A DNA stretch of 64,000 bases from contig NZ_JAUFQF010000004.1 of NCBI RefSeq assembly GCF_030409635.1, positions 62,001 through 126,000 on the forward strand. Reading direction: 5' to 3'. The DNA is from Vibrio agarivorans (lineage in GTDB: Bacteria; Pseudomonadota; Gammaproteobacteria; Enterobacterales; Vibrionaceae). Below the pieces are notes generated by a model. That model did no database searches and was not told the origin of the DNA. It was given only the letters and a program-made list of their open reading frames with translations. Position numbers and translations under genes: made by a program. Positions 9,106-18,771 of this stretch are shown here, in pieces (the first letter of the stretch is position 1; each line of letters opens with the position of its first letter).

Positions 9106-10017
9106 ATGACTATCTATCAAAATAAAAAAATTGTAGCCGTTGGCGGCGGCCACGGCTTAGGGCGAATGTTGGCCGCTCTCAAAGATTTCGGAGGCAATGC
9201 AACAGGCATCGTGACCACCACAGACAACGGTGGCTCAACAGGCCGTATCCGCTTATGCCAGGGGGGCATTGCTTGGGGTGATATGCGTAACTGTATCAAT
9301 CAGTTAATTACCGAGCCTTCCATCAGCTCAATGATGTTTGAGTACCGTTTCCGCGGGGCGGGAGACCTCAACGGTCATAATCTTGGAAACTTAATGCTTA
9401 CGGCACTCGACAACCTTTCTGTACGACCGTTAGAAGCAATTAATCTGATACGCGATATGTTGAAAGTGGATGTCAACATTGTACCAATGACAGAGCACCC
9501 TTCCGACCTTACTGCATTATCAAAAGAGGGCATGTGGGTAACAGGTGAAACTTCTGTCGATGAAATGGAGCAAGACCTACTACGTATGGATCTCTCTCCA
9601 GAAGTCCCGGCAACACGCGAAGCGGTGCAGGCACTCGAAGAAGCCGATTGCATTATTCTTGGTCCGGGCAGCTTTTTAACCAGTATTATGCCCCCATTGT
9701 TGTTGCCCGAGATTGGTCGAGCGATTGCAAATAATACCAAAGCCAAGTTGGTATTTATCGAGAACCTTTCACCTGAATATGGCCCTGCTGGCCGAATGAC
9801 TCCGGTAGAAAAACTGCAATGGTGTGAACGAGCCTGTCAGGCACGCAAGATTGATGTGATTGTTGGTGAAAAGCCAGACCCTGAAGTCGCCAAAAGTTGG
9901 CACTACTTCACCACTTCGCTTGCTTCCGCGAATAGAGATTGGCGTCATGACCGCGGTAAGCTTCAACAAGTAGTCATTGATCTACTCTCGTCACAAGAAA
10001 CCGAGATCGCGAGTTAA
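9106..10017 (+). CDS. ybhK: YvcK/YbhK-family (CofD-like) protein
   Basis: A 303-residue member of the gluconeogenesis-factor/CofD-like family with a Rossmann-type nucleotide-binding fold. Relatives in Firmicutes (YvcK/GlmR) bind UDP-GlcNAc and affect cell-envelope metabolism; the role in gamma-proteobacteria is not settled. Seen here: AVGGGHGLGRMLAAL near residues 11-25, TTTDNGGSTGRIR near 37-49, GHNLGNLMLTAL near 89-100, and the late LGPGSFLTSIMPPLL near 185-199. It is divergent from moaA, the same neighbourhood as E. coli ybhK. Confidence 0.9.
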   Translation: MTIYQNKKIVAVGGGHGLGRMLAALKDFGGNATGIVTTTDNGGSTGRIRLCQGGIAWGDMRNCINQLITEPSISSMMFEYRFRGAGDLNGHNLGNLMLTALDNLSVRPLEAINLIRDMLKVDVNIVPMTEHPSDLTALSKEGMWVTGETSVDEMEQDLLRMDLSPEVPATREAVQALEEADCIILGPGSFLTSIMPPLLLPEIGRAIANNTKAKLVFIENLSPEYGPAGRMTPVEKLQWCERACQARKIDVIVGEKPDPEVAKSWHYFTTSLASANRDWRHDRGKLQQVVIDLLSSQETEIAS

Positions 10018-10046
10018 ACGTTAGCTACACACTATTTGAAGACAAT

Positions 10047-10096
10047 AAAGCCGTGATTTAACTGAAGTAAACAGTAAAAATCACGGCTTTCTTTTT
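10047..10096. terminator. Bidirectional terminator between ybhK and luxU
   Basis: AAAGCCGTGATTT (10047-10059) pairs with AAATCACGGCTTT (10078-10090). CTTTTTT follows on the plus strand, and the genes on either side converge on it. Confidence 0.85.
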
Positions 10097-10134
10097 TATT
10101 AGAACCTATCGCTCTTTATCCACCAATAGGCAGA

Positions 10135-10473
10135 CTATTGACTGAACTGAGTATAGGCAATATGAGTTTGTTCGAGCAGAGTGAGCGTTGTGTCTACCCA
10201 CTCCCCCTGAGTCAGGTCGGCGCCCTGCTTAAACTGAGCATCAACAGCGATAGCATGTTCACACAACGCATCAGCACCAAAGCTCGCGGCGCTGCTTTTT
10301 AAAGCATGACAAATTTCCCCTAACAGCTTGGAGAGCATATCACCTTCAATCGTTTTTAAAGATTGTTGGTAATCAGCAAGCTCGTTAGTAAAAATCTCAA
10401 ACAAAGGCGCTAGGTTTTCCTTACCTATTTGTGCGCCTAAATCATCAATTTTCACTTTGTTCATTACATCCAT
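10135..10473 (-). CDS. luxU: Quorum-sensing phosphorelay protein LuxU
   Basis: A single-domain histidine phosphotransferase (112 residues) that passes phosphate between the membrane sensor kinases (LuxN, LuxQ, CqsS types) and LuxO. The Hpt signature HALKSSAASFGAD places the phosphorylated histidine at residue 56. Its ATG overlaps the luxO stop by one base (TAATG), so translation is coupled. Confidence 0.96.
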   Translation of the reverse strand: MDVMNKVKIDDLGAQIGKENLAPLFEIFTNELADYQQSLKTIEGDMLSKLLGEICHALKSSAASFGADALCEHAIAVDAQFKQGADLTQGEWVDTTLTLLEQTHIAYTQFSQ

Positions 10474-11885
10474 TAATTGACCTCTTTACGCTGTTCCCAA
10501 GACTGTAATTTTCGATACAGCGTTGAAGGACTCACTTCTAAATGACGCGCTGCTTTTGGAATATTACCTTCGCAGGCTTCAATTGCCTGTTCAATTGTCT
10601 GCTTCTCACTTTCCCACAAAGGTAAAATATCAGATTCGGTAAATTGATCTGCCGCAGACTCTTGGTTCACTGACGGAGTGATAACATGGCGGTTAGAGCT
10701 CGCTTCGGCCGTGTTGATCGGTGGGGGCAACATATCCAAAGTAATCTCTTTACCGCTGTTAAGTACGACAACATTACGCAGCACGTTTTGTAGCTGACGA
10801 ACATTGCCTGGCCACTCATAACTAATAAAGCGCTCTACAACAGGAGGAGATAGATGGTTAAACTCTTTCCCCTCTTCATTCGACATGAAGCCTAATAGTG
10901 AATACGCAATCTCAATGATGTCTTCCCCGCGCTCTCGCAACGGTGGAAGATGTAGCGGGATCACGTAGAGACGGTAATACAAGTCTTCACGGAAACGCCC
11001 TTCTTGTACCTCTGTCCAAGGATCTCGGTTGGTCGCACAAACAAAGCGTACATCAACGCTTTTCATTTTGGATGAGCCTACTTTCTGGAATGTACCGGTT
11101 TGAATAAAGCGTAACAGCTTGGTTTGCAGCTCCAAATCCATCTCGCAGATTTCGTCCAAAAACAGCGTACCGCCATCAGCCATTTCTGCCGCGCCCTGCC
11201 TATCGGTTGACGCTCCAGTAAACGCGCCTTTGACGTGACCAAATAGCTCACTCTCAATCAGATCTTTAGGGATAGCTGCACAGTTTATTGCGATAAACGG
11301 ATTCGAGCGGCGGTTACTCGCTGCGTGGATCGCTTCTGCACACACCTCTTTACCGGTGCCACTTTCGCCGGTGATAAAAATACTTGCTTTACTGCTTGCA
11401 GCGGAGTCAATCACCCGATACACCGATTGCATGTTTTGACTGCTTCCGATAAAGCCATGATAGCGATGATTCTTAGGATTGCCATCATCGATTTTAAGCT
11501 TCTCCGCTTTACGCATCGCGGTATTGACCGTAATCCGCAGCTGATCGGCTTCACAAGGCTTAATCAAGAAATCCTGAGCCCCCAAACGCATCGCTTCTAC
11601 CGCTGTTTCAATCGAACCATGAGCGGTCATAAAGATCACAGGAACGTCTTTGTGTTTTTTCTTTACGATCTCAAGAACATCCATCCCCGTCATATCGGGT
11701 AGACGCAAATCAAGCAATATCAGATCTGGGATTCGATGATTGAGGCTTTCAATCGCATCATGTCCGTTGACGACAATATTAATGTCTATACCCAACGGGG
11801 TGAGATAGGTGCGATACAGAGTGGCAACAGACGCAGTGTCTTCGACCATTAACAGGTACTTGTTGCTGGAATCATTATGTTGCAT
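10473..11885 (-). CDS. luxO: Sigma-54-dependent quorum-sensing response regulator LuxO
   Basis: When phosphorylated at low cell density it activates the Qrr small RNA genes with sigma-54. The 470-residue protein has a receiver domain (phospho-acceptor Asp59 in [11 protein letters not shown], acidic pair ED at 15-16). It is followed by a AAA+ domain with Walker A GESGTGKE, the sigma-54-contacting GAFTGAS loop and GGTLFLDEI, then a Fis-type helix-turn-helix ([21 protein letters not shown]). It is the first gene of luxO-luxU and is divergent from qrr1; the intergenic LuxO-type repeats are close enough to its start to allow autoregulation. Confidence 0.97.
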   Translation of the reverse strand: MQHNDSSNKYLLMVEDTASVATLYRTYLTPLGIDINIVVNGHDAIESLNHRIPDLILLDLRLPDMTGMDVLEIVKKKHKDVPVIFMTAHGSIETAVEAMRLGAQDFLIKPCEADQLRITVNTAMRKAEKLKIDDGNPKNHRYHGFIGSSQNMQSVYRVIDSAASSKASIFITGESGTGKEVCAEAIHAASNRRSNPFIAINCAAIPKDLIESELFGHVKGAFTGASTDRQGAAEMADGGTLFLDEICEMDLELQTKLLRFIQTGTFQKVGSSKMKSVDVRFVCATNRDPWTEVQEGRFREDLYYRLYVIPLHLPPLRERGEDIIEIAYSLLGFMSNEEGKEFNHLSPPVVERFISYEWPGNVRQLQNVLRNVVVLNSGKEITLDMLPPPINTAEASSNRHVITPSVNQESAADQFTESDILPLWESEKQTIEQAIEACEGNIPKAARHLEVSPSTLYRKLQSWEQRKEVN

Positions 11886-11931
11886 AACCTAGCCGTAACA
11901 TTCGCATATTAATAATTATAGGATTGCCATT

Positions 11932-11949
11932 TTGCAATTTGCAATTGCA
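11932..11949. promoter_or_regulatory. Predicted LuxO binding repeats upstream of qrr1
   Basis: Two overlapping palindromes built on TTGCA/TGCAA are present: TTGCAATTTGCAA (11932-11944) and TTGCAATTGCA (11939-11949). They sit about 130-145 bases before the -24 element of qrr1, a normal distance for a sigma-54 enhancer. They also lie only 47 bases from the luxO start. The sequence agrees with known Vibrio LuxO sites. Confidence 0.75.
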
Positions 11950-12075
11950 TATATCAAATAATTTATCCATCAAATTGAAATTTAATCCGTTACATATTGA
12001 ACGCAGAAACATAAAATAACAAACAAGCCATTGATATTAATGGATAAAATTTATTTTACGGAGGAAATTTAAAAG

Positions 12076-12093
12076 TTGGCACGCAGGATGCAA
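12076..12093 (+). promoter_or_regulatory. Sigma-54 promoter of qrr1
   Basis: TGGCACG-N4-ATGCA, with the invariant GG (12078-12079) and GC (12090-12091) exactly ten bases apart, matches the -24/-12 consensus TGGCACG-N4-TTGCW. The predicted transcription start is about 12102-12103, where the Qrr sequence begins. Confidence 0.92.
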
Positions 12094-12101
12094 TAGTTAT
12101 A

Positions 12102-12196
12102 GCGACCCGCAAGGGTCACCTAGCCAACTGACGTTGTTAGTGAAAAGTTTTTTCACATATAGAGCCAATAGCATGATTGCTATTGGCTATTTTTTT
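12102..12196 (+). ncRNA. qrr1: Quorum regulatory small RNA Qrr1
   Basis: A ~95-base Hfq-dependent trans-acting sRNA. The 5' hairpin GACCC-GCAA-GGGTC (12104-12117) is followed by the invariant Qrr pairing core CTAGCCAACTGACGTTGTTA (12119-12138), which base-pairs with targets such as luxR/hapR-type mRNAs. A weak middle hairpin (GTGAAA/TTTCAC) follows. The Rho-independent terminator has a ten-base stem 12164-12173/12178-12187 and a T run to 12196. It lies divergent to luxO, the conserved Vibrio position of qrr1. Confidence 0.96.
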
Positions 12197-12243
12197 GCCT
12201 GTCACTTGTTTATTTACAATCAAATTAGTGCGTTACAATCAAT

Positions 12244-14274
12244 TTAGCTGTTTACAATAAATTGCTGACGCAACTTCTCTATTTGGTCACGTTTCTGGGC
12301 AGCCAGCTCAAATTCTAGATCTTGCGCGTGTTGATACATTTGCGCCTCTAGCTTACTAATTTCTTTATCTAGAGCTTGTGGTGACAACGAACCATAATCT
12401 GCCTGCTCTTCTGCTACTTTTGCCAATGGCACAACCTTCGACTTACGTTGACTCTTAGCCTTGGTAATATCCCCGAGCTCCATAATATCTTTTACATTAC
12501 GTTTAAGCGCTTGTGGAGTGATGCCCTGCTCTTCATTATAAGCTCGCTGCTTTTCTCTACGACGGTTGGTTTCATCCATCGCCGTTTTCATTGAGTTAGT
12601 AATACGATCAGCATACAAAATCGCTTTACCTTGCAAGTTACGCGCAGCGCGGCCAATTGTCTGGATAAGCGAGCGTTCAGAGCGCAAGAAGCCCTCTTTA
12701 TCGGCATCTAATATGGCGACCAAAGACACTTCTGGCATATCCAAGCCCTCACGCAACAAGTTGATGCCCACCAGCACGTCGAACTCGCCTAAACGTAAAT
12801 CACGGATAATCTCGACACGTTCAACCGTATCAATATCAGAGTGTAAATAGCGAACCTTGACGTCATGTTCGTGCAGATATTCCGTCAAATCTTCCGCCAT
12901 ACGTTTAGTTAATGTCGTGACCAATACGCGCTCATCTTTCGCTGAACGAATACGAATCTCTGAGAGTAAGTCATCAACCTGGGTAGATACCGGGCGTACT
13001 TCTAGTTCAGGGTCTAATAGACCTGTCGGACGAACCACTTGATCAACGATCTCGTTCTCCGATTTTTCTAACTCGTATTTGCCTGGGGTTGCAGAGACAA
13101 AAATGGTTTGCGGCGCGATCCCCTCAAACTCTTCAAACTTCATCGGACGATTGTCTAACGCAGAGGGTAAACGGAAGCCATATTCAACCAGCGTCTCTTT
13201 TCTAGAGCGGTCACCTTTATACATCGCGCCAATTTGCGGCACAGTGACGTGAGATTCATCGATCACAAGCAAACCATCGTGTGGCAGATAGTCAAACAAC
13301 GTCGGAGGCGCTTCACCTTCTGCACGACCACTCAAATAGCGCGAATAGTTTTCGATACCAGAACAAAAACCCAGTTCGTTCATCATCTCAATATCAAACT
13401 GTGTTCGCTGGGTAATACGTTGCTCTTCAAGCAGCTTATTATTGTCTTTTAGATATTGAGCACGCTCTTGCAGCTCAACTTTGATGTTTTCAATCGCTTC
13501 AAGAATACGCTCACGGGGCGTGACATAGTGCGTTTTCGGATATACGGTGATACGAGGCAGGTCTCTCTGCTTCACCACCCCCGTCAAAGGGTCAAAGATA
13601 CTAATGTTGTCCACTTCATCATCAAACAGCTCGATACGCACAGCATCTTGGTCTGATTCCGCGGGGAAAATATCGATCACCTCGCCTCTCACTCTAAACT
13701 GGCCGCGTTCGAAAGCGACATCGTTACGGCTGTATTGCAGTTCCGCCAACCGACGTAGGATATCTCGTTGATCGATAACGTCACCACGGCAGACGTGCAA
13801 CATCATCTGCAAATACGACTCGGGATCACCCAAACCATAAATGGCAGAAACTGACGCGATAATAATGGCATCTTTACGCTCAAGTAGTGCCTTAGTCGCA
13901 GACAACCGCATTTGTTCGATGTGTGCATTCACCGAGGCATCTTTTTCTATAAAGGTATCCGTCGTTGGAACATAAGCTTCCGGCTGATAGTAGTCGTAGT
14001 AAGAAACAAAGTATTCGACCGCATTATTAGGAAAGAAGGCCTTCATCTCACCATATAGCTGTGCAGCAAGTGTCTTGTTCGGCGCGAGCAGGAGTGCTGG
14101 GCGCTGTGCCTTGGCAATGACATTCGCTAACGTGAAGGTTTTACCTGATCCCGTCACCCCCAACAGGGTTTGGTGGGCAAGCCCAGAATCTAGGCCATCA
14201 AGCAACTTTTCTATTGCAGCTGGCTGATCGCCTGATGGCTGATAATCAGATTTAAGATCAAAGACTTTACTCAT
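12244..14274 (-). CDS. uvrB: Excinuclease ABC subunit B
   Basis: The damage-recognition helicase of nucleotide excision repair. It receives DNA from UvrA and recruits UvrC. The protein is 676 residues, full length. Motifs: Walker [13 protein letters not shown] near residue 40, the beta-hairpin [12 protein letters not shown] near 91-103 that clamps the DNA, the DEAH-type box DESH near 339, helicase motif [11 protein letters not shown] near 540, and a C-terminal UVR motif ([18 protein letters not shown]) that binds UvrC. A poor LexA-like sequence lies 31-46 bases upstream. It stands alone on the minus strand. Confidence 0.98.
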   Translation of the reverse strand: MSKVFDLKSDYQPSGDQPAAIEKLLDGLDSGLAHQTLLGVTGSGKTFTLANVIAKAQRPALLLAPNKTLAAQLYGEMKAFFPNNAVEYFVSYYDYYQPEAYVPTTDTFIEKDASVNAHIEQMRLSATKALLERKDAIIIASVSAIYGLGDPESYLQMMLHVCRGDVIDQRDILRRLAELQYSRNDVAFERGQFRVRGEVIDIFPAESDQDAVRIELFDDEVDNISIFDPLTGVVKQRDLPRITVYPKTHYVTPRERILEAIENIKVELQERAQYLKDNNKLLEEQRITQRTQFDIEMMNELGFCSGIENYSRYLSGRAEGEAPPTLFDYLPHDGLLVIDESHVTVPQIGAMYKGDRSRKETLVEYGFRLPSALDNRPMKFEEFEGIAPQTIFVSATPGKYELEKSENEIVDQVVRPTGLLDPELEVRPVSTQVDDLLSEIRIRSAKDERVLVTTLTKRMAEDLTEYLHEHDVKVRYLHSDIDTVERVEIIRDLRLGEFDVLVGINLLREGLDMPEVSLVAILDADKEGFLRSERSLIQTIGRAARNLQGKAILYADRITNSMKTAMDETNRRREKQRAYNEEQGITPQALKRNVKDIMELGDITKAKSQRKSKVVPLAKVAEEQADYGSLSPQALDKEISKLEAQMYQHAQDLEFELAAQKRDQIEKLRQQFIVNS

Positions 14275-14735
14275 AGGATGGTCTCATTATTATTCTATTT
14301 GTGGCTGTCCATTAGTATACACTTCTCAACGTTTATAGGCGCTTAAATCCAACTAAGAAAGTGATAGCATAGCCAAGCATTGTTTGTTATTATGCTTGCC
14401 CCGCGCAAGTCATACCCCTAGTAAACCTCAACTCTGAATCCACAGCTTTTCCACAATTTTAAAGTTGCTCACAGGTTTTCCTCACTAATTGTCTATTTTG
14501 CTGATCAAAGCCATTAGATCATTTTCTGGTTAAACATCACAAAAAATAACGCTTTAGCAAAAGATCCTACACGATCGTGTTTTCTCAATTCATTCATCTA
14601 CGCTATCTTTTACGTTGTTAAAGTTTCATCAACACACTTATCCACAAATTTGGTGGATAAGTAGAGCTAGCCTATATGCCGCAAGGCGTAGCGCAATGTA
14701 AAGATCATTTTGTTGTAAAAAATCCATGATTTATT
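14275..14735. other. Intergenic region with DnaA-box and GATC cluster
   Basis: No gene is visible. A perfect DnaA box TTATCCACA (14638-14646) faces a one-mismatch inverted box (14652-14660). The nine-base palindrome CTTATCCAC/GTGGATAAG encloses them. TTTTCCACA (14447-14455) also fits TTWTNCACA, and GAATCCACA lies at 14436-14444. Four GATC Dam sites lie at 14503, 14517, 14563 and 14573, in AT-rich DNA. The chromosomal origin itself is not expected beside uvrB, so this may bind or titrate DnaA or, through paired GATC sites, SeqA. Confidence 0.6.
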
Positions 14736-14736
14736 G

Positions 14737-14765
14737 TTGACAGCTTCTGCATCGCTCGCTAATAT
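14737..14765 (+). promoter_or_regulatory. Sigma-70 promoter of tRNA-Asn
   Basis: TTGACA (14737-14742), a 17-base spacer and TAATAT (14760-14765) form a near-consensus promoter. A GC-rich discriminator (TCGCCCCGC) follows, typical of stringently controlled stable-RNA promoters. The tRNA begins 20 bases after the -10. Confidence 0.92.
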
Positions 14766-14785
14766 TCGCCCCGCTTTCGAGCAAT

Positions 14786-14861
14786 TCCCCCTTAGTTCAG
14801 TTGGTAGAACGGCGGACTGTTAATCCGTATGTCGCAGGTTCGAGTCCCGCAGGGGGAGCCA
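14786..14861 (+). tRNA. tRNA-Asn (anticodon GTT)
   Basis: A 76-base cloverleaf with the CCA tail encoded (14859-14861). The acceptor TCCCCCT pairs with AGGGGGA. The D arm begins TTCAG and includes TTGGTAGAA. The anticodon loop CTGTTAA presents GTT, and the T loop is GGTTCGAGTCC. It is a single tRNA with its own promoter and a hairpin terminator. Confidence 0.98.
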
Positions 14862-14867
14862 TATCTC

Positions 14868-14903
14868 AAGCCCTAGTCTCCGGACTGGGGCTTCTTCGTT
14901 TTA
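14868..14903 (+). terminator. Terminator of tRNA-Asn
   Basis: An 11-base stem (14868-14878 with 14883-14893, one wobble, loop TCCG) is followed by a T-rich tail (CTTCGTTTT). Confidence 0.8.
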
Positions 14904-14954
14904 AGGACTCTCTTTTCTTCTGCTGATAGACCTTACCCCTTAGCAATAAACTAC

Positions 14955-15044
14955 GTCATACTGAGCTTGACTCAGTATCTAGCCGAGTATGTCATCGAAC
15001 TTATCACGTGCTTCAACTAGACCCTGAATCAAGTTCAGGGTGAC
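14955..15044. repeat. REPIN-like pair of inverted REP hairpins
   Basis: Two 28-base palindromic units lie in inverted orientation (14955-14982 and 15017-15044), separated by 34 bases. Each forms an 8-base stem with loop CTTGA. Compared in the same direction they differ at six positions, and these are exactly three compensatory base-pair changes (T-A to C-G, A-T to C-G, G-C to A-T). Flanks GTCA and TCTAG are identical. This is the architecture of REP doublets mobilised by RAYT transposases. No RAYT gene is in the window. Confidence 0.75.
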
Positions 15045-15250
15045 CACAGAAGAAAATAGCTCGTGAATCAAAATTACACTGACTACGAATAACAGTAGAG
15101 TTTAGTGTTATTTGCCACTTCACTCCCTACTCCATTCCCCCACATTCGCACACTTTTCCAACGACAAAATAAAACCTTAGCTTTCCTTGGTTGTTATTAG
15201 TGCCACAAAGCACGATAATATTGGGATCAGATAATTAAGCAGAAATCATC

Positions 15251-15832
15251 ATGAGCGAATATTTCTTGTTACTAGTGGGAACCGTACTAGTTAACAACTT
15301 CGTATTGGTAAAATTCTTAGGCTTATGCCCGTTTATGGGCGTATCCAAAAAACTCGATACCGCGATTGGTATGGGACTAGCAACGACATTCGTTCTTACG
15401 TTGGCGTCTGTCAGTGCTTACTTAGTCGAAAGCTACATTCTTGCTCCACTTGGGTTGCAATATCTGCGCACTATGAGCTTTATTCTTGTGATTGCGGTTG
15501 TGGTGCAGTTTACTGAGATGGTCGTGCACAAAACCAGCCCAACGCTGTATCGCCTATTAGGGATCTTTTTACCCCTTATCACCACGAACTGTGCTGTATT
15601 AGGCGTCGCTCTACTCAACATCAACGAAAACCACACGTTTATCGAATCGATTATTTACGGATTCGGCGCAGCGGTGGGTTTCTCATTAGTACTCGTTTTG
15701 TTTGCTTCTATGCGTGAGCGAATTGCCGCTGCTGATGTGCCGATGCCATTCAAGGGCGCTTCTATCGCGATGATTACAGCTGGCCTCATGTCACTTGCCT
15801 TCATGGGCTTCACGGGTTTGGTGAAACTATAA
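15251..15832 (+). CDS. rnfA: Rnf electron-transport complex subunit A
   Basis: A 193-residue integral membrane subunit with six hydrophobic helices. It is homologous to NqrE and RnfE, with the family stretch [20 protein letters not shown] near residues 16-35 and [11 protein letters not shown] near 107-117. These carry the conserved cysteines that bind the intramembrane iron-sulfur centre in this family. The Rnf complex couples ferredoxin:NAD electron transfer to ion movement and, in E. coli (as Rsx), keeps SoxR reduced. It heads rnfABCDGE-nth; its stop overlaps the rnfB ATG by one base. Confidence 0.96.
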   Translation: MSEYFLLLVGTVLVNNFVLVKFLGLCPFMGVSKKLDTAIGMGLATTFVLTLASVSAYLVESYILAPLGLQYLRTMSFILVIAVVVQFTEMVVHKTSPTLYRLLGIFLPLITTNCAVLGVALLNINENHTFIESIIYGFGAAVGFSLVLVLFASMRERIAAADVPMPFKGASIAMITAGLMSLAFMGFTGLVKL

Positions 15833-16416
15833 TGAGCACGATTTTAATTGCTATTTTGGCTATTGCCGCGCTTGCTGCATTATTCGGTGCCATTCTGGGT
15901 TTCGCATCGATTCGCTTCAAAGTTGAAGCGGACCCGATCGTTGATCAAATTGACACCATTCTGCCACAAACCCAATGCGGACAGTGTGGCTACCCAGGCT
16001 GTCGCCCTTATGCAGAGGCAATCGCGAATGGCGATGACATCAATAAATGTCCTCCTGGCGGTCAAGCAACGATTGAAAAGCTCGCCGACCTAATGGGGGT
16101 TGAAGTGCAAGAATCAGCACACGACCTTGGCGACAACGTAAAAACCGTTGCCTATATCCATGAAGATATGTGTATTGGGTGCACAAAGTGCATTCAGGCT
16201 TGCCCAGTCGATGCGATTGTCGGCGGAACGAAAGCCTTACACACCGTCATAAAAGACGAATGTACTGGGTGTGACTTGTGTGTTGCGCCTTGTCCAACAG
16301 ACTGTATAGAAATGATTCCAGTACACGCAACAACCGAGACCTGGAAGTGGCAGATGAACGCCATTCCTGTCATCGACGTAACAGATTCTCAATCATCATT
16401 AACTAGCGGCCAGTAA
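15832..16416 (+). CDS. rnfB: Rnf electron-transport complex subunit B
   Basis: A 194-residue iron-sulfur subunit that accepts electrons from ferredoxin. An N-terminal membrane anchor (about residues 4-25) is followed by the four-cysteine Fe-S domain, [16 protein letters not shown] near residues 48-63 with a later C at CPPGG near 73. Two ferredoxin-type [4Fe-4S] motifs follow, [12 protein letters not shown] near 112 and [12 protein letters not shown] near 142. It overlaps the rnfA stop. Confidence 0.96.
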   Translation: MSTILIAILAIAALAALFGAILGFASIRFKVEADPIVDQIDTILPQTQCGQCGYPGCRPYAEAIANGDDINKCPPGGQATIEKLADLMGVEVQESAHDLGDNVKTVAYIHEDMCIGCTKCIQACPVDAIVGGTKALHTVIKDECTGCDLCVAPCPTDCIEMIPVHATTETWKWQMNAIPVIDVTDSQSSLTSGQ

Positions 16417-16419
16417 GTA

Positions 16420-18771
16420 GTGGGTATGTTGTCTTTAGTTGAACAAATAAGAACAGGGGCTATTTGGGATTTTCCGGGGGGTATTCATCCACCTGAGAAC
16501 AAAACCCAATCGAGCCAACACAATATTGCTCGCGCGGAACTGCCAAGTGAACTCGTGCTGCCCTTAAAGCAGCACATCGGTCGCCCTGGTACACTGATCG
16601 TTGACGTAAACCAAAAAGTATTAAAAGGCCAGCCTCTGACTAAGTTTGATGCTGGCTTCACCTTACCGATCCACGCCCCAACCTCAGGGACTATCGTCGC
16701 GATAGAACCTCGCACTGTTGCTCACCCTTCTGGCCTCAGTGAAATGGCGATCGTGATCGAGCCTGATGGCAAAGATCAATGGATTGAACGCACACCAACC
16801 CAAGATTTTCGCCAAGCCTCTGCCGATGACTTGATAGAGGTCATTCGTCAGGCAGGTATCTCTGGGATGGGCGGCGCAACATTCCCCACTGCCAGAAAGC
16901 TGCAAACGGGTCTATCGCGAACTGAAATTCTGGTGATTAACGCCGCAGAGTGTGAGCCTTACATCACCGCTGACGATCGATTGATGCAAGAGCATGCTGA
17001 TGAAATCATTCAAGGCATCGAGGTGCTTGAGTATATTCTTCAGCCCAAATTGACCATTATCGGTATCGAAGATAACAAGCCAGAAGCCATTAAAGCACTC
17101 GAATTGGCAGCTCAGCAGAAAGATATTGTCATTCGGGTCATTCCGACAAAATACCCATCGGGTGGTGAAAAACAGCTTATTAAGATTCTGACTAACCAAG
17201 AAGTTCCAACTAACGGCTTACCGGCTGATATTGGTATTCTGGTGCAAAACGTCGGCTCTACGTTTGCTATCAAACGTGCGGTTATCGATGGTGAACCACT
17301 CATTGAACGCGTTGTGACTCTTACTGGCCAATCATTTACCCGCCCACAAAATGTCTGGGTGCGCCTTGGTACACCGGTTTCTCAACTGCTTGATCAGTTC
17401 AACTTCAAACGACCAAAGAAACACCCTCGCTTGATTCTCGGTGGGCCAATGATGGGCTTTACACTACCGCATGAGAATGTGCCCATCACCAAGGGGACCA
17501 ACTGTATTCTTGCACCCAAGAAGCGTGAGATTCCCCATCAAGGTATGGAGATGGCGTGTATTCGCTGTGGTCAATGTGCTGAAGCTTGCCCTGCGTCTCT
17601 GCTTCCACAGCAGTTGGTTTGGTATGCAAAAGACCAAGATTACGACAAGTGTGAAGAGCTTAACCTTAAAGACTGCATTGAGTGCGGCGCATGCGCGTAT
17701 GTTTGCCCGAGTGAAATTCCGCTGGTGCAATACTACCGCCAAGCCAAAGCGGAAATTAAAGAGCGTAAAGCCGAGTCTGAAGCTGCTGAAAGAGCGAAGC
17801 AGCGCTTTGAAGACAAGAAGGCGCGTTTAGAACGCGATAAAGCTGAACGAGAAAACCGCTTCAAAAAAGCGGCGCAAGATCGCCGCAAAGAGATGAAAAC
17901 ATCAGGTGATTCAGACGCTATTGCTGCGGCTATCGCCCGTGTTAAAGCACAGAAAGCACAACCCGCTGAAGATAAGAGCGAAACCAAACCGGCCGTTGCT
18001 GCGGCGATCGCTCGTGCTAAAGCAAAACAGGCCGCTGCTGCAGGTCAGAATGAGCCTGATAACAGTGAAATGATGAAGCTGCGTGAGGAGCGTAAGCGCC
18101 AAGCCAGAGAGGCTCGAGAAGCAAAGGCAGAAGCAACGCAAGGCGACTCTGAAGGCCTAAGCAAGCAAGACGCAGTTGCTGCGGCAATTGCCCGAGCTAA
18201 AGCGAAAAAAGCACAGCAAGCTGAAGGCGCTAATACCAATAGCACTGCCTCAGACAAGAGTGACGCTGTTGCCGCAGCTATTGCGCGAGCCAAAGCACGT
18301 AAGGCGCAGCAAGAGCCTGAAGCATCAGAGACAACTGAAGCACCTCAAGCCGCTGAAGACCCGAAAAAAGCCGCGGTTGCCGCTGCTATCGCTCGAGCCA
18401 AAGCGCGCAAAGCAAAGCAAGAGCCTGAAGCATCAAAGGCAACTGAAGCGCCTCAAGCCGCTGAAGACCCGAAAAAAGCGGCCGTTGCCGCTGCTATCGC
18501 TCGAGCTAAAGCACGTAAAGCAAAGCAAGAGCCTGAAGCATCAGAGGCAACTGAAGCGCCTCAAGCCGCCGAAGACCCGAAAAAAGCCGCGGTTGCCGCT
18601 GCTATCGCTCGAGCTAAAGCACGTAAAGCAAAGCAAGAGCCTGAAGCATCAGAGGCAACTGAAGCGCCTCAAGCCGCTGAAGACCCGAAAAAAGCCGCTG
18701 TCGCTGCTGCTATAGCTCGTGCGAAAGCTCGTAAAAAGGCACAGCAAGAGAATAAAGAGGACGATCAATAA
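16420..18771 (+). CDS. rnfC: Rnf electron-transport complex subunit C with repeat-rich C-terminal tail
   Basis: A peripheral subunit with NADH/FMN-binding and [4Fe-4S] domains. The N-terminal [13 protein letters not shown] starts the RnfC barrel-sandwich domain. [13 protein letters not shown] near residues 150-162 marks the dinucleotide-binding fold. [12 protein letters not shown] near 380 and [12 protein letters not shown] near 419 are the two cluster motifs. From about residue 435 a charged coiled-coil-like segment leads into an Ala/Lys/Arg-rich tail with eight copies of (A/D)(V/I)AAAIAR(A/V)KA; the last ones are in 36-residue tandem repeats. Such variable tails are known in Rnf/RsxC of gamma-proteobacteria, and their role is unclear. 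The reading frame opens at GTG 16420; an ATG two codons on (16426, [11 protein letters not shown]) may be the true start. Confidence 0.95.
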   Translation: MGMLSLVEQIRTGAIWDFPGGIHPPENKTQSSQHNIARAELPSELVLPLKQHIGRPGTLIVDVNQKVLKGQPLTKFDAGFTLPIHAPTSGTIVAIEPRTVAHPSGLSEMAIVIEPDGKDQWIERTPTQDFRQASADDLIEVIRQAGISGMGGATFPTARKLQTGLSRTEILVINAAECEPYITADDRLMQEHADEIIQGIEVLEYILQPKLTIIGIEDNKPEAIKALELAAQQKDIVIRVIPTKYPSGGEKQLIKILTNQEVPTNGLPADIGILVQNVGSTFAIKRAVIDGEPLIERVVTLTGQSFTRPQNVWVRLGTPVSQLLDQFNFKRPKKHPRLILGGPMMGFTLPHENVPITKGTNCILAPKKREIPHQGMEMACIRCGQCAEACPASLLPQQLVWYAKDQDYDKCEELNLKDCIECGACAYVCPSEIPLVQYYRQAKAEIKERKAESEAAERAKQRFEDKKARLERDKAERENRFKKAAQDRRKEMKTSGDSDAIAAAIARVKAQKAQPAEDKSETKPAVAAAIARAKAKQAAAAGQNEPDNSEMMKLREERKRQAREAREAKAEATQGDSEGLSKQDAVAAAIARAKAKKAQQAEGANTNSTASDKSDAVAAAIARAKARKAQQEPEASETTEAPQAAEDPKKAAVAAAIARAKARKAKQEPEASKATEAPQAAEDPKKAAVAAAIARAKARKAKQEPEASEATEAPQAAEDPKKAAVAAAIARAKARKAKQEPEASEATEAPQAAEDPKKAAVAAAIARAKARKKAQQENKEDDQ
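18265..18735 (+). repeat. 108-base tandem repeat array inside rnfC
   Basis: Four 108-base units (starting at 18265, 18373, 18481 and 18589) and a partial fifth (to about 18735) encode 36-residue repeats. Each begins [14 protein letters not shown] and ends QAAEDPKKA. Units two to four differ at only a few bases, indicating recent expansion or gene conversion. All are in frame, so unit loss or gain would not break the protein. Confidence 0.93.

Noticed and set aside
14305..14320. Possible LexA (SOS) box before uvrB
   Set aside because: CTGT-N8-ATAC keeps only one good half-site; it is too degenerate to list as a feature although uvrB is SOS-controlled elsewhere.
18176..18715. A 179-residue Lys/Leu/Arg-rich frame within the rnfC repeats
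   Set aside because: It is only another reading frame of the tandem array in rnfC; its repetitive sequence is explained by the 108-base unit.
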